From Chimonanthus salicifolius (lineage: Eukaryota > Streptophyta > Magnoliopsida > Laurales > Calycanthaceae), in assembly GCA_013350335.1 (NCBI GenBank), contig CM023536.1, forward strand, positions 14,327,520-14,391,519: a DNA stretch of 64,000 bases. Direction: 5' to 3'. Shown here piece by piece: positions 1 through 10,720 of this stretch. Each line of letters opens with the position of its first letter. Within the stretch, counting starts at the first letter, position 1. Both the position numbers and the translations under genes were made by a program. The notes under the pieces were generated by a model that made no database searches, was not told the DNA's origin, and was given only the letters and a program-made list of their open reading frames with translations.

Positions 1-117
1 GAGAGGGAGAGGGAGAGGGAGAGGGAGAGGGAGAGAGAGAGAGAGAGAGAGGGAAAGAGAAACAGAGAGGGAGAGAGGGAGAGAGAGAAACAGAGAGGGA
101 GAGAGGGAGAAGTCAAC
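1..117. repeat. GA-rich microsatellite
   Basis: Purine tract of GAGAGG and GA units running off the left edge, with two AAACAGAGAG interruptions. The complementary strand is polypyrimidine. No coding content is seen from here to the hAT element at 272. Confidence 0.9.
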
Positions 118-271
118 TAGCCTGAAAGGTTAGAGGAAGGTTAGAGGGGAGGAAGAGAGGAGAATGAAGGGCCTTCGGGCATGATGGTGGGCAGCCTCCA
201 CTACTGTCGCCGACCGTAAAGGTCGACCGACCGTTCATTGCTGACCGTTGAGATGAGTCGTGGGTGGTGAG

Positions 272-1283
272 CGGGGCGGCCTTAGATTTCAGGGCCCTAG
301 GCGAATTCTTAAGATGAGCCTTTTATATATTTACAAAAAATAAAATCATATATATTTTTGTACAAAGTATGAAATATCAAAATAAAATATCATAATCAAA
401 TTTATAACAAAATATTATTTAAAACTTATTCTTCTCGAGGATTTTGAGATGCAAAATTATTAATTAAATTACTATATTTAAGTTTTTTTTAACATATTTT
501 TTTCAATAGATAAAATAGTTAATCCATTTAATCTTTCTTCTGACAAATTTAATTTCCACTTGTGTCATTTATATTGATTTTTTTTTTTTACTATTTTATT
601 GTATTTAAAAAGAGTAGTTTACATGCAAAAGTATATAATGCATTTACAACAAGTTATAAAATAAAATTATATTAAAAAATTATCACTCAATTATAAACTA
701 TAAAACACAAAATAGTCATTTAAACATAAACCCATTTTTTTTCCATTCAACCATCTATATTATAATGAACACTAAGTTTCCTCATTTGGGGACTTCTTTA
801 GGTTACACTTTTATTAAAATTTCTGAAAAAATGATAAGAATAATGATTAGTTAAAATCTGACCTTTTATATAATCATTTTAATCTTGTAATACACTCAAT
901 TAATCATCTCAATTCTTAATTTTTAAAAGAAAAATAAAATTATAGGATAAATGATTTTTTATCATAATGTTTTTTTATATAAAATTTTTTATCTTGTAAT
1001 TTAGTCAATTAATCATCTCAATTCTTAATTTTTAAAAGAAAAATAAAACTGCATGATAAAAAAATGTCCAAAATCAAAATAAACTCGAGCATGCATTCTT
1101 TAAGTTGCAAGTCTTACAAATTATCAACGCACTAGAAATCTGTATGATAACAAAGTAAACATTAAAATACATTTATAACGTAAACTAAGGAGTGTGAACT
1201 TAAAATTGAATCCGACTTGGAGCCCTATCTATTTGGGGGCCCTAGGCGGTGGCCTAGTTCACCTAAGGCCAGGGCCAGGCCTG
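272..1283. mobile_element. Non-autonomous hAT-type DNA transposon
   Basis: An AT-rich body lies between two GC-rich ends built from GGCCTTAG and GGGCCCTAGGCG blocks in inverted orientation; the right end reads outward as CAGGCCTGGCCCTGG. The flanks carry a perfect 8-bp direct repeat, GTGGTGAG, at 264-271 and 1284-1291. An 8-bp target duplication with CAGGG-like termini is typical of hAT elements. No transposase ORF is visible in the 1012 bp, so it would depend on an enzyme from elsewhere. Related ends occur at 30549 and 47973. The terminal repeats are imperfect, so the copy is not very recent. Confidence 0.75.
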
Positions 1284-1513
1284 GTGGTGAGAAGAACCCG
1301 AATAACTCACTCCAATAATGATGCCATTCTAAAGGAGGAGAACATAAAAAGAAGAAATACCAGGGCAGAAAATGGATTTCGAAGAACCAATTAGAGGTGG
1401 GGTGGAAAGTTATTTCAGTTGACTCAAGTAGATTTTATAAAGGTCGACCTAACTTGATTAGACTCACCTTTCAATTTTTCAATTTAATGTAATCTGAATT
1501 ACTTTTTAATATT

Positions 1514-2475
1514 TTTTTTTTGAAATGGTTTATATATTAATAGAAAGAATAATATAAAGAAGAAAATAAGCAAAGTTGAGAGAAAACTCCCACTGCTACA
1601 ACTAAAGAGAACTAAAGAAGATCACAACAAATCAACACATTCCTTCCAAGAACATAAAATGTCAGACATAAATATATTCTGGAATTTCGGAAGAGAGGCA
1701 GCCCAAGAAGCACACATGGTGAGGCTACGATTTGCAATCATACCACTGGATACATCTGTGCATTTGAACAATCTCTTATTTATTCCCACCGCAGGCTCCA
1801 AAGAGTAGCAAATAAAGAGAGCTGCCACAAAGATGAACACTTACAAGAAACAGAGGTAATGTCCCAAGAAAAGGACAACTCGGCCACCGAAGATGGCATG
1901 ACCCAAGCCACACCAAACCGGGTGATGACAGAGCTCCACACAGTAGAAGAGAAGGAGCAGTGAAGAAAAAGATGATTCGACTCTTCGAAGGCATGAAGAC
2001 AAAAGGGGCAAGCACTAACCAAAGTTTTTCCTCTTTTCCACAAGTGTTCTTGGGTCAAAATTTTCCCCAACCCAGTCTTCCAAAAGAAACCAATAGCTCT
2101 CGGCGGTGTTTTGGAAGTCCAAATCTTGGGGTTAACCATGGGCGTACCAGAAATTTGTTGAATCCACATGTAGAATGACTTAACAGAGAAAAGTCCTGTC
2201 TTGTCAAGCCACCAGAGGAGACTGTCCTCTTCAGTCGTGCGGATTCTGTAATAAGAGATGGTAGTAAGAAGATTCGAGAAGGAATCTGCTTCAGAGTCAG
2301 GAATGTTATGTCGAAGAGGGATGTCCCAAACGACATGCTCATCAGTGCTAGAGTAGAAATCAGAGCTGGTTCCTTGCGGTCTCAGAGATAGGTGGTAAAT
2401 AGAAGGAAAACGAGACGCTAACGTAGAGTTATCAATCCAAGGTGTAATCCAGAACTTAATTCTGTTACCACACCC
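1514..2475 (-). mobile_element. 5'-truncated L1-type LINE, zf-RVT tail
   Basis: Read on the minus strand, 2169-1780 encodes the zinc-binding region found at the C-terminus of plant LINE reverse transcriptases. It has the W-P-K-I-x-FFW-like pattern, then KRG, a C-x2-C pair, HLFLHC and a following W. The upstream stretch to about 2470 is related but broken by stops. The plus-strand T run at 1514 is the poly(A) tail. A perfect 13-bp direct repeat, ACTTTTTAATATT, flanks it at 1501-1513 and 2476-2488, as expected for target-primed reverse transcription. Only the last ~960 bp of the element is present. A second member of the family lies at 40447-41395. Confidence 0.85.
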
Positions 2476-3311
2476 ACTTTTTAATATTAAGAATAAAAAA
2501 TAAAATAAACATATGTTTCCTGTAATACCCTGATCCAGATTAAGCTTAGTTTAGCTTAATAATCTCGCTTAGACCGGTTAATCTCGAAGATTACGGTTAG
2601 GAATTTGAGAAAAGCCCAGGTGTGGCCCATTCTGAGCTCGAAAGCTCAGTGATCCAACTCGTCCAGCTGGAGGGGCAAAATGGTAATTTACCGTTTATTA
2701 TTATTATTTTATTAATTGTGTTATTATGTGATTATTATTGGATGAAATTATTCTCCTTAGTCAAGAATTTCTATTTCTGATTTTAAAATAATTTTATTTT
2801 CAGAAAATAGTATTTAAAACCATCCGTCAAAACCCCAAAAGGGAGAAATAAATATTTTTAAATGGTTTTGGAAATGAGATAATTTTTGAAACAAGTATAG
2901 TATGTTAGACCATTTTAGTATGATCTAATTTATTCTTTCAAACCCCAAAAAATGAGGATTTAAAATGATTTTATTTAACAAAAGTTAAAACACGTAAATA
3001 GTATTAAATTATGATTTTTATTTAAATAAATGGTTTTAGTTTAGTTTTAAATCTCCAAATTTTATAGTGACTAGAGTTTTTAAAGCCAACTTATCTGTTA
3101 AGTTGGATTAAAATTTTCAAGATTTAAGATGTTGTTTTTGGTTAAAAATCAAGTTTTTTTCAAAAGAGGACTTATTTGCAAAATGGAAAATTTTGAAGGG
3201 CTGATCTGCAACCAACGCTCAAACAGTAAGGTTACTGTTCGGGACATCCGCAGCAGCTGCATGCAATCGCATGCAGTGGCCCGATGGCCACTATCTACGG
3301 ATGAAAATTGC

Positions 3312-3318
3312 TATAAAG
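3312..3318 (+). promoter_or_regulatory. Putative LTR TATA box (TATAAAG)
   Basis: TATAAAG is followed by a pyrimidine-rich leader (tctctcc, ttctctttcaatctctgtctc). The equivalent spot in the LTR at 55103-59401 also has TATAAAA followed by a CT-rich stretch, which supports a U3/R promoter position. Transcription start is inferred, not seen. Confidence 0.5.
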
Positions 3319-3799
3319 CTCAGCCATTTCAGCTGGTTTCAATCTCTCCAAACTTCATCTTCTCTTTCAATCTCTGTCTCTGGTTTTTCCAGCCGATCCC
3401 TTGCCTCAGTTTTCTCAGTTCTGTTAACCGTAGCTTAAGAAGGAAGGTCTGCAAAAGATCAGATTTTCAATCCAGGAACTTCAGTGAAGGTAACCACTAT
3501 GTTCCTTCAAATTCCATTCGGTTTAGAAGAAAGAAAAAACCAGTCTTGACCAAGTTTTGAGTGTGTAAAACCAGTTTTAAGTTTAAGGAAAAACCCGATT
3601 TTCTTTGTATCAATGTGGGTTTCGTTATAAAATCTACTGGCCTGCTTAGTTTTAAAGCTCCAAAACACTCCCTATGGAAAGAGGACTCACTAAGGAGTCC
3701 ATCTGACCTGTTGCATGTGAAAATCGACTCTGGGAAACCCATTGTTTTCGGATTCGTATTTCATGTTGTGATTGCCCGTCACTATCTGCTGTTACAAAC

Positions 3800-4170
3800 A
3801 GTGGAGGAAGACGGCTCTCGAACGGTCCGAGAGTTGATCTTTTGACGGTCCCAAGGTCACACCCTTCAGACTGTCCGAGAGGACCCCTCGGACGTTTCGA
3901 GCTTCACCCGAAGCGTCTGAGGCATGCTTACTCGCCCGGATGTTCCTAGCCGAGTTCGGAAGGACCGAACCCCACTCGGACGATTCGAGCCTCTCTCAGC
4001 ATATTCTGAGACACACAGACCCACAGAGACTTGTTTTTCAGATTTTTTGATTCGGAAGGACCTTCGGATGATCCGAGACCCAATCTTGGGACAATTCGAA
4101 GCCAGACCCAAGGTCTGAAGTCAATGACTAGTTTAGGCAATGGTTCGGATGATCCTAAGTCATAGTACCT
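3800..4170. repeat. Cluster of TCGGA/TCCGA near-palindromes in LTR A
   Basis: This stretch is dense in degenerate inverted motifs such as TTCGGATGATCCGA, CGGACGATTCGAG and GAACGGTCCGAGAG. The equivalent part of LTR B (56640-57010) holds better preserved copies. See findings. Confidence 0.65.
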
Positions 4171-5741
4171 GGTTCCGAGGCATGTTCCGAGGGACTCAGT
4201 TTTTAAAGATGAAATCTTGTTTGATTCTTGATGCATGTGATGTTTAAGCCCTTTGATGATTAAAAATGAGTACTGACCCTCTTCTCTTATTACTTTAGTG
4301 TATATACTATTGTATTCACTTCCAAGCTGACTCTATTGATCGGGCACTGATTGACTTCACTTCCAAGCTGATGCTATATTTGTCGGGTACTGAGTGACTT
4401 CAAGGCCTTACTCAACATGTCAGGTCTGATCCTATGTAGAAGACAACCGAGAAGCGACCTGAGTATCTAGACCTAACTTAATAAGTCAATCTGGTCATGC
4501 CCAGAAGACAATATGAGTTTTGGACTGAGCACCTTATTATTACTCTATTGTGGATTATTATAATTTAAAAATGTTAGAAACCAAGTAGGAGACTCAATTC
4601 CATTTACCTTAGATATTTTTGGAAAAATAAGTATGGTTTTGAAAAACTACTTGTATGTATACATGTGCATACTATGTATGTTGACCTGTTAATGATTGTG
4701 CACTTGTTTGAATAGAGACTGTGATACCACACATTTATGGTGAGGGAACTTAACATTACAGTAGGTGTAAACAAGTTTTTATTATGAGATTAGTCTTGAA
4801 CAATGAGTGATTTCAGATTTGATAAACCTGCCCATGTGCCTAGCATGATGCACTATTATAAGAAGTGCTTATGATTCTTATGAATGCTATAATGTTGATC
4901 ATATAAAATGTGAAATACTGCTTCCACGTGCCCTTAACTATTGAACCAATATCGGCCATGTGTGTGAGATGGTTTACGTCTACTGGACCATGGGTGTCGA
5001 CAGTTACTGACTTGAGGAGTGTCAATAGCGGCTATGTGAGAGCCGGATATGTATTTGTAAGGATGTATTTTGACCGTGTCGGGACTTAATACGATGGTCT
5101 CAGCGTAGTATGTAGGCGTTACGTTGGATGACAGCAGTAATGGAAAAGATGATGAATTATGGGAATGATGATGATATTTTACTTCATGTTGAGAATTTGT
5201 TATCAAGTATGAGATATTATATTACAACTGTTGATTATTTACTAACCTGATGTTTACTTAAATTGCACTGTTACATTTCCTTCACTGGGCTAGTTAGCTC
5301 ACCCCACTCACCTTTCAAGAGATGAACCCGAGGAGGAGAACTCTCTATTTGAAGCTTGGAGTGGATAAGCTGTGACGTTGCTTTGAGATTCCCACTGAGG
5401 GGAATACCCTTATCTTTACTTTTTGGTTCTTGGAACCATTTGTCTTTGTAAAGTACCGGGTGTGGTACTTAGTTTGTGTTAATGTGATGTATTAAAACTA
5501 CCATGTATCCGTAGTTACTCTGATTTTTCAATAATAGTTCACATTGGATTTATGTGTTGATGTTTGTATCTGTTGGGGTAGACTTATGGTATATGTTTGA
5601 GTCCATATGATGAGATCATGTGTGACCTTTGGGCCTAACTGTTGATTCGGCCCAGTTAGACTTCTTGAGTATCGTCTTAGTTTTCAAAAAAAAAAATTAG
5701 TCGCGTTCTAGGCCCACCCTTCGGGTTGGGGCGTGACAACT

Positions 5742-5753
5742 TGGTATCAGAGC
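5742..5753 (+). promoter_or_regulatory. Primer binding site, initiator tRNA-Met
   Basis: TGGTATCAGAGC, three bases after the LTR end, complementary to the 3' end of plant initiator tRNA-Met. This is the standard minus-strand primer site of many plant LTR retrotransposons. Confidence 0.9.
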
Positions 5754-5856
5754 TTCGGCTCAAACTCTAGGACTGTGATGGGTTACAACTTAGTTAGACT
5801 TGTTTTTTACTTAGAACTGTAATTGTTTTTGACATTTCCTGTTTTGTGATACAGAT

Positions 5857-6279
5857 ATGTCAAGCAGTGTAGAGAACACCGAGTTGTGGGACAGGGGGAC
5901 CCCTAGCTGTCCGATCGACCTGGTTTCTTCAGACGATTCCAGTGTTCCAAACTTCGTCAATGAAGTTGCACCTAATGAGGAAATGGAAGTAACATTGCCT
6001 GAGTACCATTTTGGGGCTGTTCCAGAAGAGGATGTGGGAGATGTCCCAAACCTAGAAGAGTCTGTAGCGGAGATAGGCTCGCCTGAGTATACTCCGGCTA
6101 CTCTTACTTCGGATGAGTGGACAGACTATATGTGTGAATTGTGCAATCAGGAGGGGCACAATTGTACTTATTGCCCCTACCCTATTAATGTCATCTGCCC
6201 TGTTTGCGGACTTCGCGGGCATGGGAGCTCAAGGACTAATTGTCCCTATATTGGGGACCAGGGATCATACCCTGTTTGA
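5857..6279 (+). CDS. Pre-gag ORF with two zinc-knuckle-like motifs
   Basis: An uninterrupted 140-codon ORF between the primer site and gag of element A. Residues 1-85 are strongly acidic (runs of E and D) with no recognised fold. The C-terminal ~45 residues are Cys-rich: CELCNQEGHNCTYC fits C-x2-C-x4-H-x4-C exactly, and CPVCGLRGHGSSRTNC fits C-x2-C-x4-H-x6-C. Such motifs usually bind nucleic acid, as in gag nucleocapsid. It is separate from gag, whose own knuckles lie at about 7380-7490. The ATG is the first in the frame and sits two bases after a pyrimidine-rich stretch ending CAG. It is open although the gag next to it is badly broken. Function is unknown; a nucleocapsid-like accessory protein is a guess, and chance preservation in a decaying element is possible. 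The matching part of element B lies beyond the window. Confidence 0.6.
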   Translation: MSSSVENTELWDRGTPSCPIDLVSSDDSSVPNFVNEVAPNEEMEVTLPEYHFGAVPEEDVGDVPNLEESVAEIGSPEYTPATLTSDEWTDYMCELCNQEGHNCTYCPYPINVICPVCGLRGHGSSRTNCPYIGDQGSYPV

Positions 6280-6570
6280 CATGTGGAGTGTTCGGGTACA
6301 AGTTGGTGACCTGCTCGGACAACTTCTTTTCCTTTGGTGATGATGCAGGGTCTTCTTCGGAAGATTAGATTAGAGTGTGTCGGGGAATCTGGGAGATTAT
6401 TTTTGTAAGGGTTGAGTTTTGTTTTGTTGTTTTGAAGGGTTTTCAAACCCTACTAACCCTTTTAATTGTAATGCAAATTTGAATGATTTCTAGTAAATTT
6501 TGCAACTTGTTTGATTTATCTTAATAAGTTTCTTAAATTGTTAAGTGATATTTACAAGTGTAAATAACAG

Positions 6571-7684
6571 ATGTCAGGACCCAACGCTAACGAAAACAAC
6601 TTCCGTAGGAGGAGGACTGGTCTTCCACCCCGTGAATTACCAATGAGGCCATTCGCGCAGCGATGGAAGCATTTCAGCAAATAGTTGAAAATATACAATG
6701 CCCTCCTATCCGAACGCAGAGGAGAGAGCCACCTCGGCTCTAAAGGAGTTCAAGCGACTGAACCCAACAAGTTTCTCAGGGACAGAGGACCCTAGTGTGG
6801 CGAGGAACTGACTGACTCAGATTAACCGGATCCTTAATACCATAGCCATTGCCGACGACTTGAGAGTAACCTTGGCAGCGTACCACTTGGAAGGAAACGC
6901 TTAAGAGTGGTGGGAAACAAAGAACTTGGTTCGTAACCACGAGCCAATGACGTGGGAAGAGTTCTCAGCTGCCTTTCTAGCCCGTTACTTTCCGAAAACA
7001 GTCCAGGAGGTGAGGAAGAGAGAGTTCCTCAACATCCAATAAGGTTTCGATTCAGTGGCACAGTATGCCATTCCTTTTATATATCTGATGCAGTTCGTGC
7101 CTTCGATAGCGACGAACGAAGAGGAGAAGGTCCAATATTTTGAGAATGGACTCCGACCGTTTCTACAGCGGCAAGTGGCCGGCCTAACTTTCGACACCCT
7201 GGAGGAGATTATTGATCAGGCTTCAAAGGTGGAAGCAGTGGATACCATCAACCGGAGTGCCGACAACTTTCAGAAATCTTCCTCCAACAAGAAGGCCAAG
7301 CTCAACCAGAAGAGGCCGTTCTTCAAAAAGAGCCGGCCTAGCACAGGGCAGCTGAGTCGGTCTGACTCCCGACAATTCGTGTGCTATACCTGCAACCAGC
7401 CTGCGTATACTTCCAAGTTCTGCCAATCAGGAGGAGAGAAGGTGTGCTACCATTGCAAGCAGACTAGGTACCTGTTTAAGGATTGCCCCTATCTCGGTAA
7501 AGCTGCACCTTCGCAAGGTGCGGGAGATTATTTTTCTGTGGCGCAACTATCTGTTGGTCGAGGTTCTCAACAAACCTCCAGAGGCTCGGTGGCACCAAGG
7601 AACGGACCACCACTGAACAGTCAGGGGAGAGGACAAGGACGTCCTCAGACCACTCAAGGGAGAGTCTACACGATTGGGACTTAA
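6571..7684 (+). pseudogene. Decayed gag of element A
   Basis: Starts ATGTCAGGACCC right after AACAG, as element B gag does. The reading frame is lost near 6640 by a single-base deletion relative to B, and in-frame stops follow (for example TAA in CTTAAGAGTGG near 6902 and TAA near 7040). From 7055 a 209-codon open stretch covers the end of the capsid-like region, a basic linker and two zinc knuckles. In both knuckles the zinc-binding His is Tyr (CYTCNQPAYTSKFC and CYHCKQTRYLFKDC), each a CAT to TAT change compared with element B. In B gag runs on into protease; in A a TAA at 7682-7684 ends the stretch first. It cannot make a working Gag. Confidence 0.85.
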
Positions 7685-7717
7685 AAGAAAGAGCCGATGG
7701 AGAATACGGTGAAAGAA

Positions 7718-7722
7718 GGTAC
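7718..7722 (+). repeat. Target site duplication GGTAC (left copy)
   Basis: GGTAC immediately precedes the TG of the left LTR at 7723 and recurs at 18298-18302 immediately after the CA of the right LTR. Element B has the uninterrupted site (GAAGGTACACTT on the minus strand near 62815), which confirms that GGTAC was single before insertion. Confidence 0.95.
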
Positions 7723-7970
7723 TGTAGCAACCTGACCCAATTTTTCGGAGTTTTAGGGTCTTGGTAGCAGTGGGGTGAGTGTGGGCCCTGTGGTGGGTCC
7801 TGGTTTGCCCGATTTTGAGTTCGGAGACTCAAAGGGCAATTTGGTAATTTTGAATTATTGAAATTTCTTTCATAAATAAAAAAATTTGAAAATCACACGT
7901 TTTCCCCCGACGTTTGTCGTTTGACTTCTTCGAGCTTTTTTAAAATATTTTGAAAATTGGATATTTTTAT

Positions 7971-7980
7971 TTTATAAAAA
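7971..7980 (+). promoter_or_regulatory. Putative LTR TATA box
   Basis: TTTATAAAAA ahead of a telo-box (AAACCCTAA) and a long pyrimidine-rich leader, an arrangement also seen in plant housekeeping promoters. Repeated in the right LTR near 14484. A promoter role is inferred. Confidence 0.4.
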
Positions 7981-8055
7981 ATTGGAGGCTTTAAAAAAAA
8001 AAAAAAAAAAAAAATCAAAACCCTAAACCTAACCCCATAAAATCCCTCTTCGGCA

Positions 8056-8080
8056 GCACTGTAGCGATGCGCTACAGTGC
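8056..8080. repeat. Perfect 11-bp hairpin in LTR
   Basis: GCACTGTAGCG, a 3-base ATG spacer, then CGCTACAGTGC, its exact reverse complement. Unchanged in the right LTR at 14562-14586. Confidence 0.9.
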
Positions 8081-10028
8081 CGCCGCCGCTGCTACTCCCT
8101 CTCTTCCTTCTCCTTCCCTCTTGTCTCTTCTCTTCTCCTTCGTTTAACCCTAACCCTAAATCCCTCTCCATCGCCGCCGCCACTCCCTTCCCTCCCCTCT
8201 CTCCTTCTTCTCTCTCCCTTCCCTTCCTTTGTCCGCCGTTCAGATTTGCAGGTTCAGCCCGGATTCGCTGACGCTAGTCTGCAGCGACCCCCCTTCCGTC
8301 GCCGGATTTGACGCCGCCCGAAGCCGGATCCCTCAATCGTGGCCGATATCAGGTACCCTCCTTCGATCTTCTCTCCTTTCCCTGTCCTCTCTTCCTTCCC
8401 CATCTGGTTTTTCGTCTTTCCCCTTTCTCTTCCTTCCCCGATTTTCCTTCTCTTTCTGCTTCTCTTTCTGCTTCTCTTTCGGCTGAGTCACTCGGAGCCA
8501 CCGAGTTGATTCAGTCGGGTCCGATTTTGGACCCCGATGATCGGCCCAGTTCGTCGGATCTGGCCGAATTCGCCGGATCCGGCTCTTTTCCCTTGTTTCT
8601 CGGCTGGGAGCTGAGTCAACTCAGTCGGGTCACTGAGCTGACTCGACTGGGCTCAGTCCTGGGCCGTCGACTCAGGCCCAGCTTCTTCGGCCCGACCCAG
8701 CTCAGCTCTACTCAGCCCAGACCCAACTCGGCCAGTCAGGCCCAGTCTTGACTCGGCCCGTTTCAGGCCCGGCCCAGTTCGGCCCAGTTTTGGGCCCGAC
8801 TCATCTTAAAGCCCAATTTTCAAATCCAGCCCATTTTATATCTAGTTTTCAGTTTTAGGCTCAATTTCGAACCCGACCTAGTTTTGGATCTTGTTTTCAG
8901 TCTTGGGCCATGTTTGGCCCGTTTTGGGCTCGTTTGTAGCCCAGACTTGTTTTAGCCCGTTTTGACCCGTTCATTAATCTTTGTATTTCTTTTTATCAGA
9001 TCGAACCCCTTCAACCCATTGGACCCTATTTCTCGAAGTTGATTTCAAAACGCACACCGGTGAGGGAACTTATCACCGCTTTTAGCATGCATCTATGCAT
9101 ATTACCTCTCTATCAAATGTGCGGATACGAAATGCGGCGAATGGGGGTCCTCGGTATTATGAGCCACTCAGCAAGGAAACTGTTGATACCATTATGTGGC
9201 GGGCCCCCATCCGGATGTATTTTTATCCGATGCCCGCAAAAGGCATATACGAGTTGCTTATCTGATGTCATGATTGATTTGTTGTGCGGTGACATGATTG
9301 GAGTTTATTTTTATTGATGATATGTTGAGATGTCAATATGCAAATATGTGATATGTGGTGATATATGCCAGATTATAGTTTGATGTGTCGTGTTGATAGT
9401 ATGCTATATGATTATGTGATAGTTAGCTTAAACTGCTAGACATTATAACATGTTTGGATGTTAACATGCCAGCCCATGATAAATAGTGATGTATACACCT
9501 GATTGTTATGTGATGAACTACGTTAATAGCATGTGTAGGCGTAGAGGTAATTGTGCATACATATAACTAACGTATGTGGGATGCCGGTGGGGCATGGGTA
9601 CTAGGCCATATCAGGATCTAGAGACTCCCCCTAGCTTGTCGGGTAGTTAGGGTGGGAATGTTATGTGGGACCACGCCGTGGACGCGTGGTTGGGATGCGG
9701 ACTCCCTTGTGATCGGGATTGAGTAGTTGTACCCGTGCTTGGATCAAATGGTCGGTCCGTCTTGTGTTTCTCAGACACAACTATGAGAGAGGTGTTGTCT
9801 GATTTAGAGAACAATGTACCTGGGAGTCTCAGATAAAGACTAATTGGGAGGAAGTTATGTTAGCCCTCGAGAGAGACCATCAAGTTGAATGCTGATTCAC
9901 TCAGGGTAGTCTTGGAAGCCCCTACTGTCACGCTACCCGTGTACGTGGCGGATGAGGCGTCCCCAGTGGCCTAATGGGTTAAGTGGTTCGCCCGCATGGA
10001 GACCAGAGGGTGGGATGATGACTCGTGA

Positions 10029-10720
10029 TCCTCGAATGACCGAGTAGGCTGAGGAGGTGCTCGCCTGGTCATTAGTCGAGGGATGATACGGTGAGGGACG
10101 ACTCCCGCCAGTATGCCTTGTGGTCCCCGGATGACCGGGTAGGCTGAGGAGGTGCTCGCCTAGGTCGAGGGACGATGCGGTGAGGGACAGCTCCCGCTGG
10201 TATGGTTTGTGATTCCCTTGATGACCGAGTAGGCTGAGGAGGTGCTCGCCTAGGTCGAGGGACGATGCGGTGAGGGACAGCTCCCACTGGTATGGTTTGT
10301 GATTCCCTTGATGACCGAGTAGGCTGAGGAGGTACTCGCCTAGGTCGAGGGACGATGCGGTGAGGGACAACTCCCGCTGGTATGGTTTGTGATTCCCTGG
10401 ATGACCGAGTAGGTTGAGGAGGTGCTCGCCTAGGTCGAGGGACGATGCGATGAGGGACAGCTCCCGCTGGTATGGTTTGTGATTCCCTTGATGACCGAGT
10501 AGGCTGAGGAGGTGCTCGTCTAGGTCGAGGGACGATGCGGTGAGGGACAGCTCCCGCTGGTATGGTTTGTGATTCCCTGGATGACCGAGTAGGCGGAGGA
10601 GGTGCTCGCCTAGGTTGAGGGACGATGCGGTGAGGGACAGCTCCCGCTGGTATGGTTTGTGAATCCCGGGATGACCGAGTAGGCTGAGGATGTGCCCGCC
10701 CGCTCATTGATCGAGGGATG
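10029..10720 (+). repeat. Tandem array, 90-bp unit, about 8 copies (left LTR)
   Basis: Units begin near 10029, 10121, 10211, 10301, 10391, 10481, 10571 and 10661. Each contains ATGACCGAGTAGGCTGAGG, GTGCTCGCCTAGG and GAGGGACGATGCGGTGAGGG with a few substitutions. The outer units are the most diverged. Because 90 is a multiple of three, long repetitive ORFs arise on the minus strand; these are not treated as genes. The array recurs at about 16535-17226 in the right LTR with the same unit order. Confidence 0.95.

Larger units (their letters stand above)
2521..5738 (+). repeat. 5' LTR of element A (3218 bp)
   Basis: Starts TGTAATACCC and ends GGGGCGTGACA, directly before the primer binding site. 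The same ends bound the LTRs at 55103-59401 (minus) and 47200-51416 (plus). It contains a TATA-like box at 3312, a patch of TCGGA-type near-palindromes at about 3800-4170, and near its 3' end the motif CACTGGGCTAGTTAGCTCACCCC-like region at 5285-5310. No protein-coding gene is supported inside it; the ORFs there are short and overlap one another. Confidence 0.88.

Noticed and set aside
8016..8160. Interstitial telomere
   Set aside because: Only two or three CCCTAAA-like units, repeated in the second LTR, so it is LTR sequence and not a telomere remnant.
8308..8751. 147-codon Ser/Pro/Leu-rich ORF in both LTRs (also 14814-15257)
   Set aside because: Low-complexity translation of CT-rich and GGCCCAG-rich LTR sequence, with overlapping open frames and no homology signal.
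9039..9317. 92-codon ORF in the LTR, extended to 135 codons at 15416-15823
   Set aside because: Its length depends on a single base difference between near-identical LTRs and it shows no known domain.
10029..10720. CRISPR-like array
   Set aside because: Units are contiguous 90-bp tandem repeats without unique spacers, in a plant retrotransposon.
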